A stretch of DNA of 64,000 nucleotides, from contig CAJNDS010000779.1 of the NCBI GenBank assembly GCA_905221605.1, positions 882,501 through 946,500 of the forward strand. The letters are read 5' to 3'. Origin of the DNA: Symbiodinium natans. Lineage: Eukaryota; Sar; Dinophyceae; Suessiales; Symbiodiniaceae. The notes under the pieces were generated by a model. That model was not told the origin of the DNA. It ran no database searches and worked only from the letters and a program-made list of their open reading frames with translations. Below, piece by piece: positions 12,101 through 22,900 of this stretch (position 1 is its first letter; each line of letters begins with the position of its first letter). Position numbers and translations under genes: made by a program.

Positions 12101-15100
12101 GGCCGAGGCAGCGCTTCGCTTCAACAATGGCGATGGGCGAGTTGCCGTCGAACAGCGCGTAGTCGGCTTTCCCAGCAAAGGGAGACGATTCGGGAAGAGG
12201 CACTTCGGCCGCCAGACGCAGCGCGTGTCTTCGGCAGAAGTGGACCAAGATGAGGTCCAGCACCATCCGCACTTGCGCCTCGTTTCCGTGGAAGTCGGAA
12301 TTGAGGGACCAGCAGTCCGGGCGAAAGGCAGCAGGCGCAAAAACTGCCAACCGGTCGTCCAACTGCTCGATGAGCTTCCTGGTTCCGAACGCTTTGGTGG
12401 AGACACCATCCGGAAGGGCGTGCATCCCAGCTGTCCCTCCCATTCTTTCCGGCAGCACGCATGCCTCAACTTCGAGTCCCGGAGGAGCTGGCACCCCGAA
12501 TGGCCATGGCACGACGTGGATGAGGTCATCGGGAGCAAAGCGAGAAGAGCAGCAGGAGGAACGTTGGCTTTCTGTGCTTTCTGATTCTGGAGATCCCCTT
12601 GCACTCTCGAGCTTCTCAGCAAGTGGCACTAGCTGTGGCTCTGTCAAGCGTGTGGGTAAAACATGAAGCCAAGAATTCGATTGGACAGTCGATGCTGAGT
12701 TCGGGAAGTTGGTGGGCCCTCCCACGGCTGCCGACGCTGCATCGAAAGCCTTGGCCGCCTGCAGCTCGGTCTGGAAATAGCCAAGGAACTTGCGCTGACA
12801 AGTAGCCTGGAACACATGCTTTCCTTTGTGCTTGGAAACGCCCAGGAATCGGGAAGTCCTTCCTGCTGGCACAGGTTCGTTTTGCCATGATTCCTCATTG
12901 AAATAATCAGACTGCTTCGGGAAATTGAGCGAGAATAGGCGGATAGAGCGAAAGACATCCCTACAGCGGATGGCTTTGTCATAGACCCTCGCAGCCTCGA
13001 GCTCGCTATCGAAAGTACCCAGGTATCTGCTTCGTCCGTTCACCATGACCCTGGCCTGAAAGCGACCGGAGCCACAAGGATCGACGCCTTTGTAGCCACG
13101 CTTGGCTGGCTCCTTCGCCAACCGCTGCTTCGCCTGCAGGATCTCGTTGTCTGCAGGCACTCTACTCGGAAAGTTCCGCTTGCACACAGGCAGTCTCAAA
13201 ACCACTGTCGCAGCATCATAGCGGGCAGCCGCATCCTGCTCCGTCTCGAAGGTACCCAAGTGAACTTCTCTGGTGCTGTCAAGCCCAGCAATTCTGGCCC
13301 GCCACTTGCCAGAAACAGCATGCCAGGTAACCCCCCGAAATTGGGATTGGCGACCGGCAGCCCTGCGTCCGCGTCCGGACCTCGGGAAAGATGACACGAG
13401 TTCGCGACTTACTGGCGCGAAATTTGTACGGCCGGCTCCGGCCAGGGAGGCTGCGTCAAAAGCTCTGGCAGCTTGAAGCTCAGTGGCAAACGTGCCCAGG
13501 TGTTTGCCGCCAGCCTTCGCGCAATACTTTTGGGCTGCTGCGTGGTAGTACACGCCCATAAACCGCGATGTCTTCCCTGCCGGAATTGGCTCATCCTGCC
13601 ATGAGCATTCCGAAAAGAAATCCGACTCCTCCAGGAAGTTCAAGCTTGCTAGCTTCTGGGAGCGAGGCGTGGGGCCCAGCGTCTCACTTCTAAGGGCTGC
13701 ATCGTAGGCTTTAGCGGCATCAAGCTCGTCAGCAAAGCTTCCCAAGTGAAGGCTTGTTCCGTTTTTCTTGATTCGTGCCACCCACCCGCTACCCTTCGGG
13801 TACACTCCGCTATACGAGGATGCCTTCGGCCTCGTTGCAAGCCGCACCTGGACCTCGAGAAGCTCGTGCTCAGTTGGCAGTTTTTTTGGGAAGTTCTTCT
13901 GCGAGCCGGGCCCTCGCAATGCCACTCTGGCCGCATCGTGTCTTGCTGCTGCCGCTATCTCGTCCTCGAACAATCCCAGGTGATGCTTCTTCCTGGATTT
14001 CAGGTCCATGATGGCAGCCGACCACTTCCCACAAAGACCATGCCAGGACACACCGACATACTGAGACCGCCGGACAGCCTTGCGCGGTAGGGCAGTGGCC
14101 GTTGTTGCGGCCGAGAGAGCCCGGTCAGCGCAGAGACCACTGAATGGAACCCTTCGGATATGCATGCATGCAAGCCTCCGCATCTTAAGCCCAAACGGCC
14201 CCTTCCAGCGGCAGGCAAAACCAACTTGCATAGAAACCTCGCCGCACAAGTCCCCAATCCCCATCGAAGGACAAAGTGGGGGGGGGGGGGGGGGGGGGGG
14301 GTTGAAGTTTGGGAATTTCTTGCGTGGTCCTACTACCCCAACCACTACTATGCCTGAGCTTCTTTCTCTTCAGACCTCCGTCCATGGCACCCCAACAGAC
14401 CGGATCCTCACGGCCTGGTTCAGGCTTCGACGCTCACAGGGTTTAGGGCTTGGGGACCCTGTAGGGGCTCAAGGCTCAGGCTTTCGGCGTCCAGACGTTC
14501 ACTTGCGTCGGCCTTCTCGAAGTGTCTTACGTTTTTCCCAAAAACATCTCGGATGTTGGGTTCTCGTTTAGGTTCAAAACGCGAGAGAGCGATACCGGGG
14601 AATGGCGGCGCGGGGTGAAAGCGAAACGGGGATGAAAACGAAGCGGGGACGAACGCAGCGGGGGTGAGATCGAAACGGGTGATCAGAGCCGCGGGGTGAA
14701 AACGCTACGGGATGGAAAGGAGTGGGGATCAGAAGGGCCGGATGAAAACGAAACGGGTGAAAACACAAACGAGGATGAAAACGAAAGGGGGATGGCGTGG
14801 AGATCAGAAGGGCAGGATGAAAACGAAACGGGGATTTTCGTTGAATTGTAGTACAAATGTAGTGCTGGGAGGACAGAGCCGGAGGGGCGCGAGAGCAGAC
14901 TGCGGCACGTGTGACCGCGCGTGCGCGCTGAGGGGTTTTCATTGAATTAAATGTATATTACAAATGTACTACTGGGAGGACACAGCCGAAGGGGCGCGAG
15001 AGCGGACTGCGGCACGTGCGACAGCGCGTACGGTGGCGGGACGCTGAGAGATTTTCGTTGCAGTGTAGTACAAATGTAGTACTGGGAGGACAGAGCCGGA

Positions 15101-18100
15101 GGGGCGCGAGTGCGGCACGAGAGCGAACTGCGGCACGTGCGACGGCGCGTACGGCGGCCTGGGACGCTGAGGGTTTTCGTTGAACTGTCTAGTACAAATG
15201 TAGTACTGGGAGGACAGAGCCGGAGGGACGCGAGAGCGAACTGCGGCAGGTGCAACGGCGCGTACGCGGCGCGGGGCGCTGAGGGATTTTCGTTGAATTG
15301 TAGCGGTGCGTACGGCGGCGCGGGACGCTGAGGGATTCTCGTTGTATTGTAGTACAAATGTATACTGGGAGGACAGAGCCGGAGGGGCGCGAGTGCGGCG
15401 CGAGAGCGAACTGCGGCACGTGCGACGGCGCGTATGACAGCGCGGGACGCTGAGGGATTTTCGTTAAATTGTAGTACAAATGTAGTACTGGAGGACAGAG
15501 CCGGAGGGGCGCGAGAGCGCGGCGCGGGACGCTGAGGGATTTTCGTTGAATTGTAGTACAAATGTAGTACTGGGAGGACAGAGACGGAGGGGCGCGAGAG
15601 CGAACTGCGGCACGTGCGACGGCGCGTACGGCGCCGCGGGACGCTGAGGGATTTTCGTTGAATTGTAGTACACATGTAGTACTGGGAGGACAGAGCCGGA
15701 GGGACGCGAAAGCGGACTGCGGCATGCGCGACGGCGCGTACGGTGGCGCGGACGCTGAGGGATTTTCGTTGAATTGTAGTACAAATATGTAGTACTGGGA
15801 GGACAGAGCCGGAGGGGCGCGAGAGCGAACTGCGGCACGTGCGACGGCGCGTACGGAACGCTCGGCGGCGCGGGGCGCTGAGGGATTTTCGTTGAATTGT
15901 AGCACAGATGTAGGGAGACAGAGCCGGAGGGGCGCGAGAGCGGACTGCGGCACGTGCGACGGCGCGTACGGCAGCGCGGGATTTCGTTGAATTGTAGTAC
16001 AAATGTAGTACTGTGAGGACAGAGCCGGAGGGGCGCGAGAGCGGACTGCGGCCGCATACGGCGGCGCAGGACGCTGAGGGGTTTTCGTTGCATTGTAGTA
16101 CAAATGTAGTACTGGGCGGACAGGAGAGCGGACTGCGGCATGCGCGACGGCGCGTGCGGCGGCGCGGGACGCTGAATAATTTTCGTTGCATTGTAGTACA
16201 AATTGTAGTATTGTAGTACTGGGAGGACAGAGCCGGAGGGGCGCGAGAGCGAACTGCGGCACGTGCGGGACGCTGAGGGATTTTCGTTGCATTGTAGTAC
16301 AAATGTAGTACTGTGAGACAGAGCCGGAGGGGCGCGAGAGCGAACTGCGGCACGGACGGCGGCGCGGGACGCTGAGGGATTTTCGTTGAATTGTTGTGCA
16401 AATGTAGTACTGGGAGCCGGAGGGGCGCGACAGCGGACTGGGCGGACTGTGGCACGTGCGACGGCGCGTACGGCGGCGCGGGACGCTGAGGGATTTTCGT
16501 TGCATTGTAGCACAAATGTAGTGCTGGGAGGACAGAGCCGGAGGGACGCGAGAGCGAACTGCGGCACGTGCGACGGGCTGAGAAATTTTCGTTGAATTGT
16601 AGTACAAATATGTAGTACTGGGAGGACAGAGCCGGAGGGGCGCGAGAGCGAACTGCGGCACGTGCGACGGCGCGTGCGGCGGCGCGGGACGCTGAGGGAT
16701 TTTCGTTGAATTGTCGTACCAATGTAGTACTGGGAGACAGAGCCGGAGGGGCGCGAGAGCGAACTGCGGCACGTGCGTACGGCGGCGCGGGACGCTGAGG
16801 CGCTGAGGGATTTTCGTTGACTTGTGGTACAAGTGTTGTACTGGGAGGACAGAGCGGGGCGCGAGAGCCGGAGGGGCGCGAGAGCGGACGGCGCGTGCGG
16901 GGATCCAAGATGACGAGTTCTGACCGGGTACAACCAAAGCCAACACGCAGTCTCAGTCGATACGCTTCCGACAGACACGCCGTAACATGAGGTTTTTCGC
17001 TTCAATTAGTCAACTACCCTGCGTCGCCTTACTACCTTCTTAAGTAGACTGTCTATAAAATGCGCATATGGCATACGGAATGGATGTTAAAGTGGGGGTT
17101 TCACTCCGGCACTGTTGTCATGCAGATTGTTTTTGGGCTCCTGGCTTGACCTTGTTTTTGAACCTGCCAGGAGAACTCAAGGCAAACCTCCGGGACTGTT
17201 TTGGGTCTTGGGCTAAGTCCTCTGCCCCCCGCCGCCCCAACCCGCCCAAATAAGATAAGTTAAAGGTTCCCAACCCGGCTGGCGGACCATGAGAACTCCG
17301 CTTCGACAAGAATTGCCGCCGTGCAGGGAGTGAGACCCTGAACCCTACCCACACCCTGTCCATCCTTCGGGGGGGGGGGGGGGGGGGCTATCCGAACTCT
17401 CTAAACCTCCGCAAGCCCTAAACCCTCCCCCCCCCCCAAAGTAAAGAAGACCCTCGTTCTAGCTTTTGCAGCCCGAGCTTCTCGATCTGCTTCTTGATGT
17501 CCTTGATCTCCTCATCGGCTTTCTCGGCGTGGTCCACCCACCTGATGTATGGAGACAACCCTAAAGCCCACAACCCACCCCCTTGCAGGCTAAGGAACCA
17601 AGAATCCTATACAAGGGGGACAGTAGTAGAGTAGCCTACACAGAAGCAGGTTTGGACTAGCTAAGTTAGGGCATCAGGCTGCTTCCCGGTCCTGGTTGCC
17701 TGCAGAAGGCTTACTTGAAGGTTCTTGGGCAGTTACGAATGGGGGGCTCTCAACTTTGGGATCCACTGATCGGAACCTTGGGCACAAAACGAACCCTTTA
17801 AAAGGGTGTATGGCTCATACACCTTAATAGGAGTTATAATAGTTCAGGGTATGTGACTCTCTACTAGGAATTGTAGTACTTCAAGGTGTACATACATATA
17901 CATATACATACATACATACATACATGCATGCATGCATACATACATACATACATATATATATATATGTATAGCTTAATATGAACTATAGCACATATATATA
18001 TATATACATATACATATATACATGTACAGCTTAATAGGAACTATAGTAGTTTCGGGTATACGACCACCAGTTTTAGGGTGCACTTCGTCTCCAAAAAAAT

Positions 18101-18929
18101 ATATCTCCCCGAGTCCTTCGGCCGAGGTGCTCGGGGGGCAAGGTGGAGCGGTCGATGCGCGTCGAGCCCACCTCCTCGTCTTGCAGGAGCGGCTGACCTG
18201 AGAAAGGGCCCCGGAACCTTTGCATCCAAGTCCCACAGAACTCCTGAGCCCTGTTGGTTCTTACAACCAAACCGTTAAACAAGCAAGCTTTCTGCAAGAC
18301 GGCTGCAGGCTTAGGGTCTCAATTAGGCTGCACGGCTTTGAAGTAGGGATTGCCACTTGAAGGCTTAGGGGTTCGAGCCGGCGGGCGCCCTGAAAACGAT
18401 GGCGGAACTAGCCTCAGAGCCCCGGGCACCAGCGGGAAAAAGCAATGCTCAGCCGAAGCCCAGCAAAGTCCAGAATCCCCCCAATTCGGCTCGAGACCCC
18501 GGAGCTCTAAACCTCCTTCAAGTAGTGAAGCTCCTGCGATTGTGGCTTCCAAAGTTCACAGCCCAGGTGCTGCCCGGGTATGCGTCGCCGCCTGCTTGGC
18601 GGCGCCGCTGCTGTCGGTACTTGCGCCAGCCTTGGGCCGGTGAGGTTTCGTGAGATTACAGGAGGGCCGCTCCAGCGACTCTGAGGCTTCATCGTGTATG
18701 AAGCCCGCCCTCGCAATACCCCAGTGGCACCCAGGATGACTCGGCATCATTAATGTCCAGGATACATGCAATGCTTGCACGACAAGGCTGCCCACGTGAA
18801 AGTCATATGGCAACCCGTGGCATCCTCGGGTCATGGATGGGGTCAGCTCCCGTGCTCAGGGACTCCCGTGCGCTAGGCAACCGAACCGTGTCTAGAACCG
18901 TAGCTCAAGGGCGTATTCCGGCTTGCCAT
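4244..18929 (-). CDS. STX16: Qa-SNARE, syntaxin-16/Tlg2/SYP4-like, 17 exons
   Basis: Trans-Golgi/endosomal t-SNARE, rebuilt from 17 exons: 18899-18929, 18574-18630, 18131-18197, 17482-17541, 11316-11346, 11071-11115, 10799-10883, 10607-10643, 9958-10012, 9278-9299, 8545-8645, 8036-8078, 7305-7384, ~6853-6912, 5476-5552, 4947-4976, 4244-4315. It starts MASRNTPLSY and WRKYRQQ, like plant SYP4. Then come TLPPEWVDHAEKADEEIK (the PPEWVD signature), the Habc helices (QIEKLVAAHQARL, ATQIRVCEQTIHQI, NLASQLQQLSKRCRELQK), an Ala-rich loop, EIEAIAAQRSSDIAQIASSV, the SNARE helix (QELNRIFRDLAELVIDQ, then EDCNTEKIYQRSDEAKGQLH), a basic stretch, and a C-terminal membrane anchor ending VVLIIVLLVKRLR-stop. 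Predicted length is about 318 aa, near the family's usual 320. Phases agree at every junction except 6853/5552, where 1-7 nt are unresolved. Donors are GT, GC or GA; all acceptors are AG. An AP2-nuclease ORF lies in intron 4. Family recognition is firm; single splice sites are inference. Confidence 0.85.
5640..6158. repeat. AT-rich microsatellite cluster
   Basis: TATG/TATA, AGA, ATA-rich and (GA)n tracts in the syntaxin intron between the two SNARE-helix exons. Strong contrast with the GC-rich exons. Confidence 0.88.
6755..6807. repeat. CCCTAAA array
   Basis: Seven units, reading TTTAGGG on the sense strand shortly after the donor of the SNARE exon at 6853. Degenerate TTTAGGG at 6940-7010 sits before the acceptor of the same exon in the opposite orientation. 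Confidence 0.88.
7751..7868. mobile_element. MITE-like foldback with 9-bp target duplication
   Basis: Inverted ends TGGGATG...CCCCCTT...AACAGTCCTTAAT facing the complement. Flanked by TTTAGTGAG and TTTAGAGAG, a 9-bp duplication with one mismatch. In a syntaxin intron. Confidence 0.75.
9841..9908. repeat. AT microsatellite
   Basis: Two TATATG blocks, forming a hairpin-like pair, in a syntaxin intron. Confidence 0.8.
10066..10170. repeat. TTTAGGG array
   Basis: About 14 units, the last ones TTTGGGG. It lies in the syntaxin intron just upstream (sense CCCTAAA) of the exon whose acceptor is at 10013. Confidence 0.9.
10251..10309. repeat. TTTAGGG array
   Basis: Eight near-perfect units in the same syntaxin intron. 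Confidence 0.9.
11700..14183 (-). CDS. Six AP2 domains fused to PD-(D/E)XK-like nuclease domain, copy 1
   Basis: Intronless ORF. It is open from a GTG at 14345, but the conserved ATG at 14183 is the likelier start because similarity to the second copy begins there. Residue numbers count from 14345. Six AP2/ERF-type DNA-binding domains lie near 93-153, 176-238, 258-311, 333-394, 416-477 and 498-549, each with a GV..W/GKW-like strand, a LG(T/S)F turn and an AA.A.D helix. A Ser-rich linker follows, then a domain with E689, D728 and E742-x-K744 (ADYALFDGNSPIAIVEAKR), the pattern of PD-(D/E)XK nucleases such as HsdR-type restriction subunits. The N-terminus (MRRLACMHIRRVPFSGLCAD) is basic and lacks acids early, like a mitochondrial presequence. 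The gene lies inside intron 4 of the syntaxin gene on the same strand. Domain assignment is by motif; activity and function are inference. Confidence 0.8.
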   Translation of the reverse strand: MRRLACMHIRRVPFSGLCADRALSAATTATALPRKAVRRSQYVGVSWHGLCGKWSAAIMDLKSRKKHHLGLFEDEIAAAARHDAARVALRGPGSQKNFPKKLPTEHELLEVQVRLATRPKASSYSGVYPKGSGWVARIKKNGTSLHLGSFADELDAAKAYDAALRSETLGPTPRSQKLASLNFLEESDFFSECSWQDEPIPAGKTSRFMGVYYHAAAQKYCAKAGGKHLGTFATELQAARAFDAASLAGAGRTNFAPVSRELVSSFPRSGRGRRAAGRQSQFRGVTWHAVSGKWRARIAGLDSTREVHLGTFETEQDAAARYDAATVVLRLPVCKRNFPSRVPADNEILQAKQRLAKEPAKRGYKGVDPCGSGRFQARVMVNGRSRYLGTFDSELEAARVYDKAIRCRDVFRSIRLFSLNFPKQSDYFNEESWQNEPVPAGRTSRFLGVSKHKGKHVFQATCQRKFLGYFQTELQAAKAFDAASAAVGGPTNFPNSASTVQSNSWLHVLPTRLTEPQLVPLAEKLESARGSPESESTESQRSSCCSSRFAPDDLIHVVPWPFGVPAPPGLEVEACVLPERMGGTAGMHALPDGVSTKAFGTRKLIEQLDDRLAVFAPAAFRPDCWSLNSDFHGNEAQVRMVLDLILVHFCRRHALRLAAEVPLPESSPFAGKADYALFDGNSPIAIVEAKRCLGPSVSAEARHALFVAAMAQSCAVLAGFLSATPTAPLLAIVTDARGWLLVHLTAEKKPVLQLWPQGQAILELRSPVELAQLLQNLQQLLGGEHLCEVVRLEFGASELQSLWKHRVFERQVGDSGEQDFPKPRLPC
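14580..14845. repeat. Degenerate GATGAAAACGAAACGGG tandem repeat
   Basis: About a dozen imperfect copies of a 14-20 bp unit with the core ATGAAAACGAAACGGGG. It leads directly into the larger minisatellite and lies in intron 4 of the syntaxin gene. Confidence 0.7.
14830..16905. repeat. ~105-bp minisatellite, about 20 units
   Basis: About 20 imperfect units of 80-120 bp. Each carries GATTTTCGTTGAATTGTAG, a small inverted motif GTACAAATGTAGTAC, GGAGGACAGAGCCGGAGGGG, and a CpG-rich part with GCGACGGCGCGTACGGC. Units vary by internal deletions. All three minus-strand frames stay open for 1.5-2 kb, because the unit contains no minus-strand stop and its length is mostly not a multiple of three. These long ORFs (for example 14947-16908) are therefore read as repeat by-products. 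The array lies in intron 4 of the syntaxin gene, upstream (sense) of the AP2-nuclease ORF. Confidence 0.85.
17883..18020. repeat. TACA/TATA microsatellite
   Basis: CATA, CATG and TA tracts in the syntaxin intron between exons 3 and 4. Confidence 0.85.
18350..18450. repeat. Dispersed ~100-bp repeat, copy 1
   Basis: Shares GCCACTTGA.GGCTT and GGCGCCCTG.AAACG.TG with 50245-50335, about 75% alike by eye. In a syntaxin intron. Confidence 0.5.
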
Positions 18930-19988
18930 TTCAAGTGCAAGTGGCTTGGTGTGAGGTCGTGGGTCACCAGAGGCGCGGGTCGCGGCGGCATGGCAAACGT
19001 TGCTGTCAGGAGTAGTTCGACAAGTCTTTGGCAGCGTTGCATCCTAGAGGCAAAGTGCCTTTGCGAGCTCAGTTGCGAGCGTGCATGGCATGCAATAGCT
19101 GAGCCTATCTTAGATTCAATTGCAGGAGATTGACCCAGTACCGAGGTTGGCTTGCAAGGAACTTTGGGGACGGCTCCGTGCGCTTGCTTGTTGACCCCTT
19201 GTGGGATGCTGGATTGTCAGATGGTCTGTACTGACAAGCATGCACCAGCCTGTGAACAGCAGCATCGGGACAGGCCGTGCATGGGCTCAACCCCAAGGTT
19301 GCATTAAAACCCTTATAAGGACCATGCAAGCCCTTGCATTCTTGCCATCTCCTCTACATCTGGACAACAACAAAGGTACCTGCAGATTCTACCACCCATG
19401 AGATCTTGATCGATGCTAGAGTTTCCTGCATAGCTGGGCGAACCGCGCTGCAGGGATGCTTCGGGCTTAAGGTTTCGAACGCAAGGGAAGCTGCAACTGC
19501 AGCGGACTATCAAAAGCCTTCGAACTTCGAGCCCCCAAGAAGTTGGGTCCCACGCCACTGCGGAACCCAAGTGCTGGGCCCCACCATCCTTGGTTGCGGG
19601 CGGCTTTGTGAGAACATCTTAGAACTTTGTAGGGCACGCGGGTTTTTATCAAAGGGTGATATAGGTAACTGCTAGTCAAGGCGAGCCGCATCGAGGGGCT
19701 TGCTGGGGTCATCCTCATCCCAGAGGTCGAACAGGAGCAACAATGGCCTCGTCTTCTGTCTGGTTTGAAGGCCTTCGGGCCACCAGCCTAGGGCCGTTTT
19801 TGCACCGAGTTTGGGGTTTAGGCTGGTTTAGGGTGGTTTGTGCCAGAAGCACGTCATGCTTCGGGGCTTTAGCATTATACGAACACAATCACACCAGGAT
19901 TTGCGGTTCCGAGGTTCAGGACTTCGACTGGAACATGGGCATCAAGAAGCCATGCCTAAACACCTGATGCTGCGCGCAGTCTGCGTTT
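18930..19988. other. Upstream region of the syntaxin gene, no gene seen
   Basis: Unique sequence between the syntaxin ATG and the palindrome. ORFs are short and overlap on both strands. It should hold the promoter or trans-splice acceptor, but I cannot point to one. Confidence 0.4.
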
Positions 19989-22900
19989 CTTGCTGATGCT
20001 CAGTCGGGAATGAGGGAATGAGCCGGGTGTAGTGATTCCATTTTTTGCAGCGCTCTTGAGCTGGACCAATGCCTCGAGCGTGTTGCTGAGACAAACACCT
20101 ATGAATTTAACCATAATAACTATTTAAAAAAACTAAGTCTGTATACCTGTGTGTGGGAAACAATTACGGAATTCGGCTGAAAGTGTCAAACCATGCCTGT
20201 TCATAAAAGTTTAGAAGAATCGCACCCTGGTAGGACAGCACCTGCAAGCAAAAAAACGGGCTGCTACGGACAAAAGCAGGAGAGTCTGACATATAGCTCA
20301 AAAGGGACTATCCCAGAAATCATAGAAGTAATGTAAGGGTCCCAGAAGTTCCACCAAACAGGTCCAGAACTTAGGACGAAAAAATAGTCAAGCCAATGCC
20401 CTGCGTCCAGAGCCCCTCTTCCTGGCGCTGGACACCTGGGCGGCTGGGACAGAAACCAGGCACGTTCGTTTTGCTTGGGTTTTTCTTGGGTTTGACAGGT
20501 GCTGAATTCGTGCCTACAGCTTTAGGTTTTGATAATAATTACATGGCGCTGAACCAGTGCCAGATGGATTAGTTTGGCGCTAAATCAGTGCCTCTAGGAA
20601 ATTTTCATGAGTCTTAGTCTTGATTCAGGGCTATTTACCAAGATAACAGGGTAAAAGTGAACATAATCAGTTTGCAAGGGTCGGGAGCTTGGTGCAGAGC
20701 CGAGGATGAGGAGGCCTGGAGGAGCGGGGGGGGGTGCGGGGGGGGGTGGGTCGGCAGCGTCTGAAGCGGGTACTTCGGAAGTGCAGCTTCTGAAAATTCG
20801 GTGAGGAAGTCGGAATTTGAAAGAATTCCGTGGAAACCTTAACCCAAAAAACAGCAGACGTTCCCCAACAAAAAAGAATTGAGCAAAAACCGTCAATGTA
20901 ACACATAACAAATTCTAAAGGACGGTTTTGAAAACCGTTACGAACGACAACAAAGACAACGCTAAACCACCGAAATAATTCAGTGGAAACCTTAACCCAA
21001 CAAACGGCGGACATTCCCTAGTAACAAGAAGCGAACAAACAAAACGTTAATGCAACGCGTACAGGTTGGCTGTGAAAACTGTTCCGAGCGACAACGAAAA
21101 TAATTCAGTGGAAACCGAAGCCCAAACAACAGCGGACATTCCCTAATCAAAATAGGCGAGCAAAAGAACGCCAATGCAACACATAAGAATTCTAAAGGAC
21201 GGTTGTAACAACCGTTCCGAGAGCGCGGCGCTGAGTCCGTGTCCTCCCCCTTATACTCAAGAGCGCTGAATCAGTGCCTCTCGTGGCTGTGCCCTTCGTC
21301 CAGGCTGCAGAGGCGCAGCTTGGTATAGTGTACACTTACTATACTACTATTAATTTGTGTACAGTGTTGTATACTATACACTTATATATACTGTTCATTA
21401 GTGTTATGCAAAGTAAATTATATAGGGCGATTGTGTTTGATACGACCGCTGATTGCCCCAACCAGATTTCAAGAGAGCACTCAGAGCGCAGAGAGAGCAC
21501 CCACCCACCCACAAAAAAAGAAGCAAACAAAGGGAGAGCACGAAACGTTGGATTTAGGGTTTAGTTTAGGGTTTAGGGTCTAGGGTTGTTCGGTCTAGGG
21601 CGAGGGTTTTAATTAAGTCTTAGTTGGACCGAAAGCCCAAGAACCATCACACTTAGGCTCATAGGCTTTCAGTAGCCTGTTTATTGTAGCCTATTTTGCG
21701 ATCAAGGATCGCCGCCACGACGCTCTGAACATCTCTCTACTGTGCTGTGGCGCGCAGGCTCTGGCAAACTTGAATGTGATCAAGGCGCACGCAGGATACG
21801 CTGAACGAGCAACCAATGATCATGGTGGAGGCTGGCCTGGCTGGCACGAAGGTCGGCTCATTCCCGTTTAGGAATCGGGTCCCTTACAACGGACCGAGGT
21901 ACCCCGTCCACTGGCTCATTCCCGAACCCGTCCTCATTCCCTAGGTCTACCGCTCTCAAGATAGCCCAGGCCGTCGGAAGAAGAGGGTGCTGGCACCCCC
22001 TTCTTCCAACAGACCGAGGACCCTCGGTCCGTTGGAAGAAGAGGGTGCGGTACCCAGGCCCCCTTGTGTAACAGTGGGGTTCCCGACCCCCTTCCTACCA
22101 ACATAAGCGGAAACCCCGGCACCCTCTTCTTCCAACGGACCGAGGGTCCTCGGTCTGTTGGAAGAAGGGGGTGCCAGCACCCTCTTCTTCCAACGGCCTG
22201 GGCTATCTTGAGAGCGGTAGACCTAGGGAATGAGGACGGGTTCGGGAATGAGCCAGTGGACGGGGTACCTCGGTCCGTTGTAAGGGACCCGATTCCTAAA
22301 CGGGAATGAGCCGACCTTCGTGCCAGCCAGGCCAGCCTCCACCATGATCATTGGTTGCTCATTCAGCGTATCCTGCGTGCGCCTTGATCACATTCAAGTT
22401 TGCCAGAGCCTGCGCGCCACAGCACAGTAGAGAGATGTTCAGAGCGTCGTCGCCACGATCCTTGATCGCAAAATAGGCTACAATAAACAGGCTACTGAAG
22501 CCTATGTGTGATGGTTCTTGGGCTTTCGGTCCAACTAAGACTTAATTAAAACCCTCGCCCTAGACCGAACAGCCCTAAACCCTAAACCCTAAACTAAACC
22601 CTAAATCCAACGTTTCGTGCTCTCCCTTTGTTTGCTTCTTTTTTTGTGGGTGGGTGGGTGCTCTCTCTGCGCTCTGAGTGCTCTCTTGAAATCTGGTTGG
22701 GGCAATCAGCGGTCGTATCAAACACAATCGCCCTATATAATTTACTTTGCATAACACTAATGAACAGTATATATAAGTGTATAGTATACAACACTGTACA
22801 CAAATTAATAGTAGTATAGTAAGTGTACACTATACCAAGCTGCGCCTCTGCAGCCTGGACGAAGGGCACAGCCACGAGAGGCACTGATTCAGCGCTCTTG

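Noticed and set aside
14278-14300. Poly-Pro start of the AP2 copy 1 ORF
   Set aside because: Comes from a G-tract upstream of the conserved ATG at 14183 and begins at GTG; not shared with copy 2, so probably untranslated.
14947-17005. Three overlapping minus-strand ORFs of 513-653 codons
   Set aside because: They are frames of one minisatellite unit repeated about 20 times; no domain and all three frames are equally open.
20667-21174. Minus-strand ORFs in the left palindrome arm with repeated FxWVKVSTE-type segments
   Set aside because: They follow a degenerate ~125-bp tandem repeat and are not kept intact in the other arm.
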